Source: a virus. Taken from it: a stretch of 29,468 bases of DNA. The DNA is taken from positions 1-29,468 of IMG/VR virus record IMGVR_UViG_3300024259_000116. The stretch is one strand, 5' to 3'. The position numbers and the translations under genes are program-made. Shown one piece after another: positions 1-9,000 of the stretch (position 1 is its first letter; each line of letters begins with the position of its first letter). The notes beneath the pieces are model-generated. The model worked only from the letters and a program-made list of their open reading frames with translations, was not told the origin of the DNA and made no database searches.

Positions 1-2
1 CT

Positions 3-710
3 GATGGCAATAAAATCAATGAGGGCTTAGCTCTTGTTTCAACAATGAACGAAGACTTGGATAATGATGTTATCCATCAAGTAAAAAACGATAAGGGTGC
101 AGGGTGGGTGCTGGATAAGTTCAACAACCACGGACGCATCCTGTGGGGGCATGACCATAAAATACCTGCTATAGGCAAAGGCAAGACATACATAGAGGGG
201 TATAGCGGAAAAAGTGCTTTGTTTATGGACTATGTGTTTGACGAGGACGATGAGTTTGCATCGGGTATCGCAGGTAAGTTCGAGCGCGGATTCCTAGATC
301 AATGGAGCGTAGGCTTCATGATATCTGATGAGAAATGGGAGTTCCGTGACGAGAAGAACCCCTGGGACGGTGGATTAGAGATTTTTGAATCAATACTTCA
401 CGAGGTGTCTGCTGTTAATGTACCTGCTAATGCAGATACTGATACCTTTATGAAGTCGTACTTAATGGCGAATCCAAACCTTGTTAAAGATGAGCATGGT
501 GAGGATAAGGATATTGAGAACATGAAGGCTGAATTGAGTTTCTATCGTGAGGAAATAGAATCTCGATTGAAAGCTATTGAGTCGTCTTTATGTTATACAG
601 ATGAAAAGAATGTAGAAGTAATTGAGGCTGTAGAGGATATGCAGTCTGATGAAAATGAGGTCTTGGGTAGATTGGCGAAAGCCCTACAACGATTGACTTC
701 TGATAGATAA
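3..710 (+). CDS. HK97-type prohead protease, 5' end cut by the window
   Basis: Serine protease that trims the capsid scaffold domain during prohead maturation. The frame is open to the left edge, and the residues before the first ATG (base 45) already fit the family fold (GLALVSTMNEDLDNDV matches the usual N-terminal strand ending in D-x-x-x-D-V). The true start therefore lies outside the window. Counting from ATG 45, LWGHDH (33-38) carries the likely catalytic His, and LDQWSVGF near residue 85 the likely Ser. HEVSAVNVPANADT is the conserved closing strand. The C-terminal third is charged and predicted coiled coil. It sits directly before the capsid gene, as in HK97. Catalytic roles are assigned by family resemblance. 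Confidence 0.88.
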   Translation, partial: DGNKINEGLALVSTMNEDLDNDVIHQVKNDKGAGWVLDKFNNHGRILWGHDHKIPAIGKGKTYIEGYSGKSALFMDYVFDEDDEFASGIAGKFERGFLDQWSVGFMISDEKWEFRDEKNPWDGGLEIFESILHEVSAVNVPANADTDTFMKSYLMANPNLVKDEHGEDKDIENMKAELSFYREEIESRLKAIESSLCYTDEKNVEVIEAVEDMQSDENEVLGRLAKALQRLTSDR

Positions 711-742
711 GACAGGCTTAACTTAAAAAAAGGAATAAGACA

Positions 743-1867
743 ATGAGTGAAGAAAACAAAGTTCTGGAGAACACGGTCGAGCAGGCAGAGAAAGCCATTA
801 ACACAGTTGCAGAACTGGAAAAAGGCTTTTCAGAGGTCAAGGAATCAAATATGCAGGTTGCAAAAGATGTTCTTGAGTTGCGTAGCTTCATGGAAGCAAA
901 GCACGGACAATCTGGTGCAGATGACTTTGATAATGAAATGGCAAAGTTTGTAAGTGGAGCATTTAAGCACAGTCGTGGTGATAAAGCTGTAGCTGATTTC
1001 ACAACTACAACTGACGCAACTGCTGGTTATTTGGTAGATGACATTCTGTCAAATGAGCTATTTGAGATTGGTGATGTCTATGGTACAATCCTACCACGAT
1101 GCACTAACCTAACAGTTCCTGCTGGCACAACAATGAAGATTAACAAAGACGCTACCTTGCCTACAGCCTACTGGCGTGCAGCTCAAGGTGCAGCGATGAC
1201 TGAAGCAGAAGCTACACTTGGGCAGGCTTCCCTAAGTCCTATTCTTGTTGGTGCTTACATAAAAGCAGCTAACGAGTTATTGGAATCACCGGGCGTTGGT
1301 TTTGGTAGCTTAATGGCAGTTCGTATGTCTCGTGCTATCTTGAAAGCAAAAGAAGATGCTATCCTTAAAGGTGCTTCTTCTGGTAGTGAACCTAGTGACG
1401 GGCTAACAGTTGTTACTGGTGTTAATGACCAAACAGCTATTGATGAATTAGACTTTGCTGGCTTAGTAGCGTTTCTTGGTGAAGCTGCTGCTGACTATGC
1501 ACCGTCTGCCGACCCACTACAGAATGCGCTATTTATCGACCCAGTTAAGTATCTAGCATTTATGGGTCATGCAACTGCTGCAACAATGCCTGGATTTACT
1601 TGGGCTGACCCTGCGAACAGTCAACCTGCATCTGTATTTGGGTATGAGATGATTGTGCATCCAAGTATGTATGACGGTACAGATTACTACCTAGGACTTG
1701 GAGACCCGGCTAATATCGTTACTGCATCAAGTGGCGAGGTTCGTGTAGACTTTAACCCTTATAGTGGTTGGACAAGCAACGAAACTTGGATGAGAGTATT
1801 TACTCACTTCGATTATGAAGTAATGATTCCGAGTCAATGGAGTAAGGCGACTTTAGACTCTGCGTAG
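743..1867 (+). CDS. Major capsid protein, HK97 fold
   Basis: 374 residues, the usual size for HK97 gp5-type capsid proteins. Residues 1 to about 55 are a charged heptad-rich delta (scaffold) domain that the upstream protease would remove. The mature part starts near the TTTTDATAGYLVDD segment, typical of the N-arm of this fold. It continues with the E-loop/P-domain region (AYWRAAQGAAMTEAEATLG, then VGAYIKAANELLES) and ends in an A-domain with Gly/Pro-rich loops. A Shine-Dalgarno AAGGAAT lies upstream. A pair of hairpins follows the stop and may protect or terminate this abundant message. The antisense open frame at 718-1002 is a shadow. Confidence 0.92.
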   Translation: MSEENKVLENTVEQAEKAINTVAELEKGFSEVKESNMQVAKDVLELRSFMEAKHGQSGADDFDNEMAKFVSGAFKHSRGDKAVADFTTTTDATAGYLVDDILSNELFEIGDVYGTILPRCTNLTVPAGTTMKINKDATLPTAYWRAAQGAAMTEAEATLGQASLSPILVGAYIKAANELLESPGVGFGSLMAVRMSRAILKAKEDAILKGASSGSEPSDGLTVVTGVNDQTAIDELDFAGLVAFLGEAAADYAPSADPLQNALFIDPVKYLAFMGHATAATMPGFTWADPANSQPASVFGYEMIVHPSMYDGTDYYLGLGDPANIVTASSGEVRVDFNPYSGWTSNETWMRVFTHFDYEVMIPSQWSKATLDSA

Positions 1868-1876
1868 TCTAGGTTA

Positions 1877-1946
1877 GTCGTGCCGCCTCCGCACGACAAG
1901 GTGGTGCACCGCCAACCAATGGGGCAGGGATTTTACGCTCTGCCCC
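1877..1946 (+). terminator. Two tandem hairpins after the capsid gene
   Basis: First hairpin: GTCGTGC (1877-1883) pairs perfectly with GCACGAC (1891-1897) around a 7-base loop. Second: GGGGCAG (1921-1927) pairs with CTGCCCC (1940-1946) around 12 bases. Neither is followed by a T-run, so a classical intrinsic terminator is not shown. Partial termination or protection of the capsid mRNA 3' end is the likelier role. The GTG at 1880 that could start the next gene lies inside the first stem, another reason to prefer the ATG at 1964. Confidence 0.5.
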
Positions 1947-1963
1947 ATGACAGAAGGATAGAG

Positions 1964-2440
1964 ATGGACCTACTTGCAAAAACAGAAAGCACGACAGTAT
2001 TGCACAGCAACGCATCATTGGACCTGCTTGTAAATGACGGTGGTATGCCCATTAAGTCAACTAGTGGCGCGGTTGGAGCAGGTGAAGCCGCTTTAGAGGC
2101 GTGGAGCTGTGATGCATCTGCACCCAATGACCTAGGTGGCACTGGGTTAATCACCATCGACTGTCTAACGAGTGGAGTTTGTCGAGTGTGGTGGGTTGTC
2201 GAGTGGGGTTCCGCGGGGCGCACTAACAACATACACTTCTGGGGCGATGACGAATACACTAAAATTCACGAGAGTAGCGCAGTCGCAACACCAATATCAA
2301 TGCAGGGCTACGACTGTAACCTGAAATTAAAGTTTCAACCTATAAATGGCGATTTAGATACAGAGTTTACGGAAGTATGCACTGGCTGTATTTATGTTCC
2401 TGCCTATGGCGAACAAGACTCACAAGGCGGTAGTGAATGA
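1964..2440 (+). CDS. Small structural-region protein, function unknown
   Basis: 158 residues from the ATG at 1964, which has an AGGA-type ribosome site. An in-frame GTG at 1880 would add 28 residues but is buried in a hairpin. The protein is beta-rich, with many Gly/Ser/Thr and four or more Cys, including VCTGCIYV near the C-terminus. Its position just after the capsid gene suggests a capsid decoration or head-joining protein, as in many siphoviruses. That is inference from position only; I recognise no domain. Its stop overlaps the next start (ATGA). Confidence 0.7.
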   Translation: MDLLAKTESTTVLHSNASLDLLVNDGGMPIKSTSGAVGAGEAALEAWSCDASAPNDLGGTGLITIDCLTSGVCRVWWVVEWGSAGRTNNIHFWGDDEYTKIHESSAVATPISMQGYDCNLKLKFQPINGDLDTEFTEVCTGCIYVPAYGEQDSQGGSE

Positions 2441-2769
2441 GAGAATCGAGGCAAGAGGCTGTGACTTATGTAGGTGCTGACGGCAGGACACTTGAGTTTA
2501 CAGCTAAAGACAGCGGTGGTAACGCCTATGACTTAACTGATTTAGATATATCTATATCGGCTAAACTGGGTGCAACCGTCAAGATAGACAACAGCGACTG
2601 TACAGTTGTTTTGGCAGCATCGGGTACATTTACTTATACGCCAACATCGGCAGAGATAGATGAATCAGGTGAATATGATGCACAGGTAAGGCTTGAAAAC
2701 CAGTCTGGTGAAGTTGATTACCTAGAGAGATTTATTATAGATGTCCGCAATCCGATTACAGGGAGTTAG
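2437..2769 (+). CDS. Small Ig-like head/tail-region protein
   Basis: 110 residues, translationally coupled to the preceding gene by an ATGA overlap. The sequence alternates beta strands and turns: a ligand-type start (DGRTLEFTAKDSGGNAYDLT), a middle GTFTYTPTSAEIDESGEYDAQ and a last strand LERFIIDV. This pattern is that of the BppU N-terminal/Ig-like domains common in phage structural proteins. It could be a decoration or baseplate-linked accessory protein. Function is not established. Confidence 0.65.
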   Translation: MRESRQEAVTYVGADGRTLEFTAKDSGGNAYDLTDLDISISAKLGATVKIDNSDCTVVLAASGTFTYTPTSAEIDESGEYDAQVRLENQSGEVDYLERFIIDVRNPITGS

Positions 2770-2771
2770 AG

Positions 2772-3335
2772 ATGGCAATAACATTAACAAGCGATCCAGT
2801 TGTAGCCATTGAAGATGTTAAGGCTGTTCTTAATCTCAATGACGACATAACAGCCAAGATACTAATTAACTCTGTAACGGAGAAGTTCTTTAAGTTTACA
2901 GGCATGACGAGACTAACATCAGGCAGTGTTACTGAAACACTATGTGGTGATGGCACATCTGTTGTTTGGTTAGCAAACCATGTGTCGGCTATTACTAGCA
3001 TGGAGATACTTACTAATGGCGATGTGACAGACACATACGATAGCGATGATTACTCGTTTGATGGCAGTGGGCGCATATCTCTACATAGTGCCACTACGCC
3101 ACCAAGCTCATCAGAGGAGAATGTCAAGGTTGTATATACTGGCGGATGGTCTACAATACCAGGCGATATAGTAATGTCTTCTTTAGAGCAGATGCAGGTA
3201 GAGCGTAACCGATTAAGTGGTAGAGGTGCAGGTATAAGCAGTGAATCCTTTGAGGGTCACAGCATAAGCTATGCAACTGATGGGGTGGCTAAATCAGTAG
3301 CTGATGTGTGGAAGAAATACAGGAGAATGGGATAA
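2772..3335 (+). CDS. Head-tail connector, gp6-like
   Basis: 187 residues. The opening VVAIEDVKAVLNLNDDITAKILINSVTEKFFKFTG matches the helical start of the gp6/phiE125 gp8 connector family, which forms the ring beneath the portal. The middle part is beta-rich (SYSFDGSGRISLH, then VKVVYTGGWSTIP), and the C-terminal helix (MSSLEQMQVERN) ends in a basic KKYRRMG tail. It follows the usual order capsid, connector, gp10-like, terminator. The start is the only ATG near the upstream stop (TAGAG then ATG). Confidence 0.8.
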   Translation: MAITLTSDPVVAIEDVKAVLNLNDDITAKILINSVTEKFFKFTGMTRLTSGSVTETLCGDGTSVVWLANHVSAITSMEILTNGDVTDTYDSDDYSFDGSGRISLHSATTPPSSSEENVKVVYTGGWSTIPGDIVMSSLEQMQVERNRLSGRGAGISSESFEGHSISYATDGVAKSVADVWKKYRRMG

Positions 3336-3337
3336 GC

Positions 3338-3952
3338 ATGGCATCAAGGATGTTTAACATAACACTACATAAGCCTAGTAAGGGTATTATATCCAAGGCT
3401 TCTGCTAGTGGTGCTACAATGCTACAATTAATGTCCGCGCTGAAAAAGCAGATGAGCAGAACCATGACCGGCTTAGATAAAAAACACAACTCCAAGATGT
3501 TCGATAATGCCACAGGTGCGAGGCAGGGACATGGCAAGACTAGGCTAGGTGTCCGCTCAGGTAAACTCCGCAGCTCGTATAAGAATAAGGTTAACGCGAG
3601 TGGCACCACGGTCACAGGCACAAGGGGTAGCGATTCAGGATATGCTGGAATCCATGAGTTCGGTGGCACAATAAAGCCCAAGAAGGCTAAATGGCTATGG
3701 ATACCTATAAGAGAAAACAAGATGTCGCCTACTGAGTTATTTAATCAGAAGTGGGCTATAAAGGATTGGGGTGGTGGCAAGGCTACTGCGTATTTAATTA
3801 CAGGCAAAAAGAATGTCAAGCCTGTATTTGCGTTAAGAAAAGAAGTAAAGATTCCAAAGAGGGATATATTATTACAGGCATTTAGGGATACAATGCCATC
3901 TGCCGAGAAGAAGTTTATCGAAACCGTAGCTCGCGTCTTGGAGGGCAACTAG
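3338..3952 (+). CDS. Tail completion protein, HK97 gp10-like
   Basis: 204 residues from the ATG at 3338, two bases after the stop of the connector gene. A longer frame from 3308 would overlap the connector by ten codons and has no ribosome site. The protein is strongly basic and contains SGKLRSSYKN and YAGIHEFGG, the hallmark of the HK97 gp10 / Mu gpG family of head-tail joining proteins. The C-terminal helix (RDILLQAFRDTMPSAEKKF) also fits. It probably closes the gap between connector and tail. Confidence 0.75.
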   Translation: MASRMFNITLHKPSKGIISKASASGATMLQLMSALKKQMSRTMTGLDKKHNSKMFDNATGARQGHGKTRLGVRSGKLRSSYKNKVNASGTTVTGTRGSDSGYAGIHEFGGTIKPKKAKWLWIPIRENKMSPTELFNQKWAIKDWGGGKATAYLITGKKNVKPVFALRKEVKIPKRDILLQAFRDTMPSAEKKFIETVARVLEGN

Positions 3953-4417
3953 ATGCCGAATAAAATAACAGACAACATGAGGAACAATATCTTTGATAAG
4001 ATATTTACTAGGCTAGAGACAATCCGCAAGAGTGGGGGATATAATACATCACCTGTGGTTACTGTCGATCCAATAGAGGAGGACATAGGGGACACCCCTG
4101 TTGTATGGATAGTAACAGGCACAGAGAGTTTTGCTGGTTCACATTTGAATAGGCAATATACAATGGATTTAGATATAAACATTACGGGCTATGTCACAGA
4201 AGGACACGGCAACATACAGCTTGAGCTGAATAAGCTCTTGCAGGATGTCAGGAGTTGCATACATAACTATGTAGATGATTTCCAGACAGAGATTGGTTCT
4301 GGTACAATTTTCCAATGGGGAGACTGTGAATCAGATGAAGGACTGCTATTGGCGGAGGGAATGGGAATGTTCGTTCAGCCTATAACAATCACCTATAGAC
4401 AAGGAGTGGACTGGTAA
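3953..4417 (+). CDS. Tail terminator-like protein
   Basis: 154 residues; the ATG follows the upstream stop directly. An N-terminal helix (IFDKIFTRLETIRKSGGY) precedes a beta sheet, then a second helix (IQLELNKLLQDVRSCIHNY). This is the layout of lambda gpU / HK97 gp11-type terminators, which cap the tail tube before head attachment. The closing strand VQPITITYRQG is typical. Position between the gp10-like protein and the tail tube supports the call. The stop overlaps the next start (TAATG). Confidence 0.7.
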   Translation: MPNKITDNMRNNIFDKIFTRLETIRKSGGYNTSPVVTVDPIEEDIGDTPVVWIVTGTESFAGSHLNRQYTMDLDINITGYVTEGHGNIQLELNKLLQDVRSCIHNYVDDFQTEIGSGTIFQWGDCESDEGLLLAEGMGMFVQPITITYRQGVDW

Positions 4418-4599
4418 TGCCTTTCTACAAAAATGTAAGCAAGATAGGGCTTGTACTCCCTGATGTTGGGTTAGTTGAACCTGGCGATGAGTTTGAGTCC
4501 ACTAATGAAATGTTTGCTAAGCTCAGAGCTATCGAGTTAGTGAAGAAAGAGAAACCTAAAAAAGTCGCTAAGAAAAGCGATACAGGGAGTGATGAATAA
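4417..4599 (+). CDS. Small basic-tailed protein in the tail operon
   Basis: 60 residues, overlapping the genes on both sides by one base (TAATG at each end), so it is translationally coupled. The N-terminal 40 residues look like a small beta/turn domain (IGLVLPDVGLVEPGDEF). The C-terminus is very lysine-rich (VKKEKPKKVAKKSD). Small proteins of this kind often lie just before the tail tube gene. I do not recognise a family. Confidence 0.7.
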   Translation: MPFYKNVSKIGLVLPDVGLVEPGDEFESTNEMFAKLRAIELVKKEKPKKVAKKSDTGSDE

Positions 4600-5486
4600 T
4601 GGCTTTTTATGTAGGAAATAACGGTAGTATCAATGTGGGCGTGGAAGCGACTTATGGCACAGCCCCTACTTCTGGCTATGATACTTTATTTGGTATCAGC
4701 TCTAGTCTCGGACTAAAAAGAACCCTAATTGAGCCTGCTCATTTAAGCATTAACCCAGTAGCAAGCAATGACTATGTACCGTTGTTTGTTGATGGTGAGA
4801 TTACTTGTAACTGGTCAGAAGAAGCTGATGTAATGGACGAGCTACTAAAGTCGTTCTTTACCGGCGGTACATCTCTCCCATATACAATGACGGGTGGGCC
4901 TGCGAATGCGAGTATTACGGCAGTGACAGCACACAGTTCTAGTCTAGGATATGTCCATACAGGGCTAGTGGCAACTAGCTTTGGCTTAGAGATAGGAACA
5001 AACGAGTACCCTGTAGTGACAATGGGGTTCATTGGTGAGGGTTCAGCAAAAGATACAACTCCAATACATTCAACACCAAGTATCTCAAGCATTGCACCAC
5101 CGACTGTGTATTCATCAGTGTCTATTGGTGGTACAAGCATTGGAGTAAAGAGTGCAAGCGTTAATTGCGAGCGTCAGTATTCAGGTGGCGACCGTGCTAT
5201 CCTTGGTGGAACAACACTAAGCCAGCCAGTTGAAATAGGTAAACGCTCAATCACTGCATCATTGACAGTGGACTTGTCTGACGAAACGGCCTTTAACTCA
5301 GTAACAGAGTTTGATAAATATCTGTCGGGTACATCTCTTGGTACGATAATAATAGGTGGAGGCAATAGCACGATTACTCTTTCCAACTGTCGGATGACTG
5401 GCGATGTGCCTAGTCTTGGTGATGGGCTAACGGAGTTCCCTATTAGCGTAGTGTCTACTGGAATCAGTATGGCTGCTTTAGCGTAA
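4599..5486 (+). CDS. Major tail tube protein
   Basis: 295 residues. It starts with a tail-tube signature (NNGSINVGVEATYGTAPTSG) and continues as a Gly/Ser/Thr-rich beta protein of the kind that stacks into tail tubes. The central VSIGGTSIGVKSASVN and KRSITASLTVDLSD segments fit the two-sheet tube fold. It lies before the assembly chaperone genes and the tape measure, its standard place. A strong hairpin follows the stop, consistent with high expression. Confidence 0.82.
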   Translation: MAFYVGNNGSINVGVEATYGTAPTSGYDTLFGISSSLGLKRTLIEPAHLSINPVASNDYVPLFVDGEITCNWSEEADVMDELLKSFFTGGTSLPYTMTGGPANASITAVTAHSSSLGYVHTGLVATSFGLEIGTNEYPVVTMGFIGEGSAKDTTPIHSTPSISSIAPPTVYSSVSIGGTSIGVKSASVNCERQYSGGDRAILGGTTLSQPVEIGKRSITASLTVDLSDETAFNSVTEFDKYLSGTSLGTIIIGGGNSTITLSNCRMTGDVPSLGDGLTEFPISVVSTGISMAALA

Positions 5487-5496
5487 GTAAAATAAT

Positions 5497-5517
5497 GGGG
5501 AGGGATAACCCCTCCCC
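5497..5517 (+). terminator. GC-rich hairpin after the tail tube gene
   Basis: GGGGAGGG (5497-5504) pairs perfectly with CCCTCCCC (5510-5517) around ATAAC. There is no following T-run, so partial termination or 3'-end stabilisation is more likely than full termination; the tail genes beyond must still be transcribed. It mirrors the hairpins after the capsid gene. Confidence 0.55.
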
Positions 5518-5543
5518 TACACAACCTAGCTTTGGAGGCTAAA

Positions 5544-5918
5544 ATGAGTGTTAGTGAGATACTAAAAAAGAATCAGTTTACAGTTGAGCTTGATGGCATA
5601 CCGTTTGTAATGCGTAAGGTTCAGGCTTATATGGCATTGGACGCACTAGGAGCAGATGCAATGGCTATGCTTTCCGATAGTGGCGAACAGTCGCCATGGG
5701 AAAAGCTAAACTATAAAAAGCAACTTGCTTTTATGAAGTCATATTTAAGGGTAGCTATGGTTTCACCAGCTCTTAGAGACAAGACTGACGAGAAGAATGA
5801 TACTATTAGCTTTGATGATTTAGGCACATATTCAAACGATTTGTTTGGGAGCTTGATGGAGGAAGTCAATAGTGATGCAGAGGTTTTTCCCGAATCCTCC
5901 GAGGAGCAGGAGGAATGA
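5544..5918 (+). CDS. Tail assembly chaperone, upstream subunit (gpG-like)
   Basis: 124 residues from the ATG at 5544, served by GGAGG at 5535-5539; a TTG four codons earlier overlaps that site and is rejected. The N-terminus (SVSEILKKNQFTVELDGIPFVMRKV) and mostly helical, acidic C-terminus (VNSDAEVFPESSEEQEE) match the first of the two tail assembly chaperones encoded before tape measure genes. They load the tape measure while the tube polymerises and are absent from the virion. The next small gene is in the -1 frame and overlaps the stop. Confidence 0.75.
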   Translation: MSVSEILKKNQFTVELDGIPFVMRKVQAYMALDALGADAMAMLSDSGEQSPWEKLNYKKQLAFMKSYLRVAMVSPALRDKTDEKNDTISFDDLGTYSNDLFGSLMEEVNSDAEVFPESSEEQEE

Positions 5919-6043
5919 AAACAGCAGAGATACTAGACGCACTAGCACAGAGATATAGTTGTTTGCCTAGTGCGTTAGTAATGCTCGACCCAATTGAGTT
6001 AGCGTTCAATTATGAAGTAGTCGTCAAAGCAACAGCTAAGTAG
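5915..6043 (+). CDS. Tail assembly chaperone, short downstream subunit (gpT-like)
   Basis: 42 residues starting at an ATGA overlap with the preceding gene and ending five bases before the tape measure start. It is a single alpha-helical unit (AEILDALAQRYSCLPSALVMLDPIELAFNYE pattern) typical of the C-terminal part of gpGT-type chaperones. Its frame is -1 relative to the upstream gene and open back to about 5876, so it could be made by reinitiation or as a -1 frameshift extension. No canonical slippery heptamer is present (only GTTTTTCCC at 5883-5891). AGGAGGA directly before the ATG favours independent initiation. Confidence 0.65.
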   Translation: MKTAEILDALAQRYSCLPSALVMLDPIELAFNYEVVVKATAK

Positions 6044-6048
6044 GAATT

Positions 6049-9000
6049 ATGTCAAAGAACAAGAATCCAAAAGTCAAAATAGAAGTAGACGCTAAAGAGT
6101 TAGAGAGAGTCTTTAAGTCCTTAACTGGTTCCTTGAAGAAGCTCGACAAGTCGATGAAGAAAGTAACTGAATCGGCTAACAAGGCTTCTACGGCTATGAA
6201 GAATATGGGTAAAAAGGGCGAAGACGCTGGTGTCGATGTCAATAAGGGGGCTAAAAAAGGGAGCAAGGGACTCTCTGGGATGATGATTAACCTGCTCCGT
6301 ACTAGGGCAGGCTTTGTTGTTCTTGGCTTAATCGCTAAACAGACTTTTGACATAATTATTGGTAATGCACTAAGGTCGCACAGGGAAGCTAAAAAACTAG
6401 GTGGACAGGTTGATAGATTAGCTGCTGAAATTAGAACAATTACAGGCGAGCGTGGAAGTCGTTTGCCTTTAATTGGTCAACTAATGGAGTTGTCGAATCA
6501 GTTTGGTCAAACCTATGAGACAATGGCTAAGGCTAAGTATGATATAGTTTCTGGTGGATTTACTGACGCTGCTGACTCTGCTCATTTACTAGAAGTGGCA
6601 TCAAAGTCTGCTGTTGCAGGTGTGTCAGAGGTAGGAACAACAGCAAAGGTAATAGTCCAGTCATTAAGGGCTTACGGCGAGTCTGCCGAGAAAGCTACTG
6701 AGTTTTCCGATACCCTATTTAAGACAATCAAACTTGGTATTACAACAATGCCAGAGCTTGCAGGTTCTATTGGTAGGGTAACTCCTATTGCGAAAATAGC
6801 AGGATTGTCGTTTGACGAGCTTGGTGCGTCTATGGCTATCCTTACAGCAAGGGGTCTAAAGACAACAGAAGCAGCTACTTCGTTAAGGGCTTTATTGAAA
6901 GCACTTATATCTCCATCTAGCGATACAGGTGAAGCGTTAGCTGACCTTGGTGTCACGATGGATGCAGGTTTTACTCAGGCTATGATAAGGCTAGGCGAAG
7001 CAGGGGCAGAGGGCGACAGGGTCTTAGCACAGATATTCAATAATACTCGTGCGCAGATGGGTGTCTTTAGTTTAGCAGCAGATAATGCTTCGTTGCTTAT
7101 CGATGCAATGGCTGAGTTTGGTGAAAAAGAAGGCAGCATGCAGAGTGCCTTTGACGAGGTTGCCAGCTCTATAGGTCAAGTAAATAAAAAACAAGAACAG
7201 TATATTGCTAACTTTGAGAAAATGAAGGGGCTTGGAGCAGGGGCAGGGGCTGAGAGGTCGCTTGAGATAGTCATTAAAGGGCTGAGCGGGCTAAGCAAAG
7301 AGGCGTATGTATATGAAACCGTGCTTTCAAATCTAAAGAGTGCGTCCGAGGCATACGCAACGGTTATAGCAGAGCAAGCTAAGGTACAGGTCAATAAGCA
7401 GATGGCTCTACAGATATTAAAAACTAAAGAACTTCGCAGTTTAATGGAGACTTATGGGTCGTCTTTGCCAGAGGTAGTTATTGATTTAATGGCGTTAGAG
7501 GAAGCACAAGCGAAGCTCAATATACAGTTAGCGGAAGCAGGCAAAGAGTGGGATGGATTAAAAAAAGCACAGGACGCTTCGGGTGACGAGAAGCCTTTAT
7601 TTGACAAGGCTCAACTCGATGGGCTTATAAAGCAAACAGAGAGGTTTAATGAAGAGTTTTTGAGTGGTACTGAGGGGATAGATGAATACGGAGCCAAGTT
7701 TAAGGGATTTCTTGAAGAGCTTAAATCTGACCTTGATAGCGGAGTGTTGGATAGCCCCATGGGTGGCTTGTCACCAGAAGCACTAAAGGCAACATGGGAT
7801 GCTTTTGTAAAACAAGGACACACTTTACCGACAGAAGAGCTAACTAAAATATTAGCACAAAAACTCACGGACGCTCAAAAGGACGCTACTGAGTTAGCGG
7901 GAAAAAAACTACAGGGCTTGGGTGTTGATATAAATCAACTCATATTCTCTGAGGGTAAATTGAGTATAGAGGGTTTGAGTGTCGAGGCAATAGCTGGTAA
8001 TATTCAAGCCATGATACAGGAGATAGGGGATAGTGCGACAGACAAGATAGCCTTTAACTGGGATAAGGTATTGGGCTTATCCAAAACTGGGAGCTGGGGT
8101 GACCTCTTTACATATCTAAAGACTGCCAAGGAAGACATCGCTGCGTTTGATGAGGAAGCTAAGGAGACAGAGGGAATGGAATCCCTACTCAAACAAGTTA
8201 ATAAGCTCCGAGATAGCTTCAATCTACTGGCTGGTGCTAAATGGACTATTGGAGACGCTCCCGATTTAAGTGCCCTTGAGGCACAAATGAGAGCCTTTGC
8301 TGATACTGTCGAGGGCTTTGACGCACAGGCTATCGATGATATATTCGCAGCTATGGTGCAGGAAGGCGAGGGTGCAGAAGAAGTATTGCGGGCGTTGGTT
8401 GAGGTATGGAGACAGTTAAAGGGCGAGATAGAGAGTTCGCCAATAGAGAGCGACTGGGCTAAGTCGATTGAGCGAGCCAGCGAGCAGGCTGGAGAAGTAA
8501 TTAAAGACACTCTCTCTACTGCATTTGTTGACTCTATATGGGAAGCTGAGAATCAAGGTGAAGCCATGCACGCCTTGTTTGAGAACATGAAAAAGCAAGT
8601 TGTTAAGATTGGTGCAGAGATAGTAGTGAGCCATATTGCCAATAGAGTGAAAATGCTTTTTGCTGACAAAGCCGCAGACGCTCAGTCTGTAATGTCGGCA
8701 GAAGGAGCAATGGCTGCAAAGGTAGCTATAAATGCTAAAGAAACTGCATCTAATGTAATGTCGGCTATCTCTGGATTCTTTAAGGCGCACGCTAGTGTCC
8801 CCTTCATAGGCGCAGCTTTAGCTGGTGCAGCAATAGCTGTAATGATGAGTGCCTTGTCTGGCGGTGGCGATGGAGGTGGAGGCAAGGCGTACAAGATGGC
8901 AAAAGGTGGGGTGATACCAGGGTTCGCTGACGGTGGCATGATAGTTCCTCGCACGGGTCAGGCGGGATTAGACTCTGTTCCGATTATGTCAATGCCGGGT

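Noticed and set aside
3289-3720. 143-codon leftward open frame under the gp10-like gene
   Set aside because: Antisense shadow; the rightward gene has family motifs and tight spacing to its neighbours.
8004-8510. 168-codon leftward open frame inside the tape measure gene
   Set aside because: Ser/Ala-rich antisense shadow of a helical gene; no ribosome site and no neighbours in that direction.
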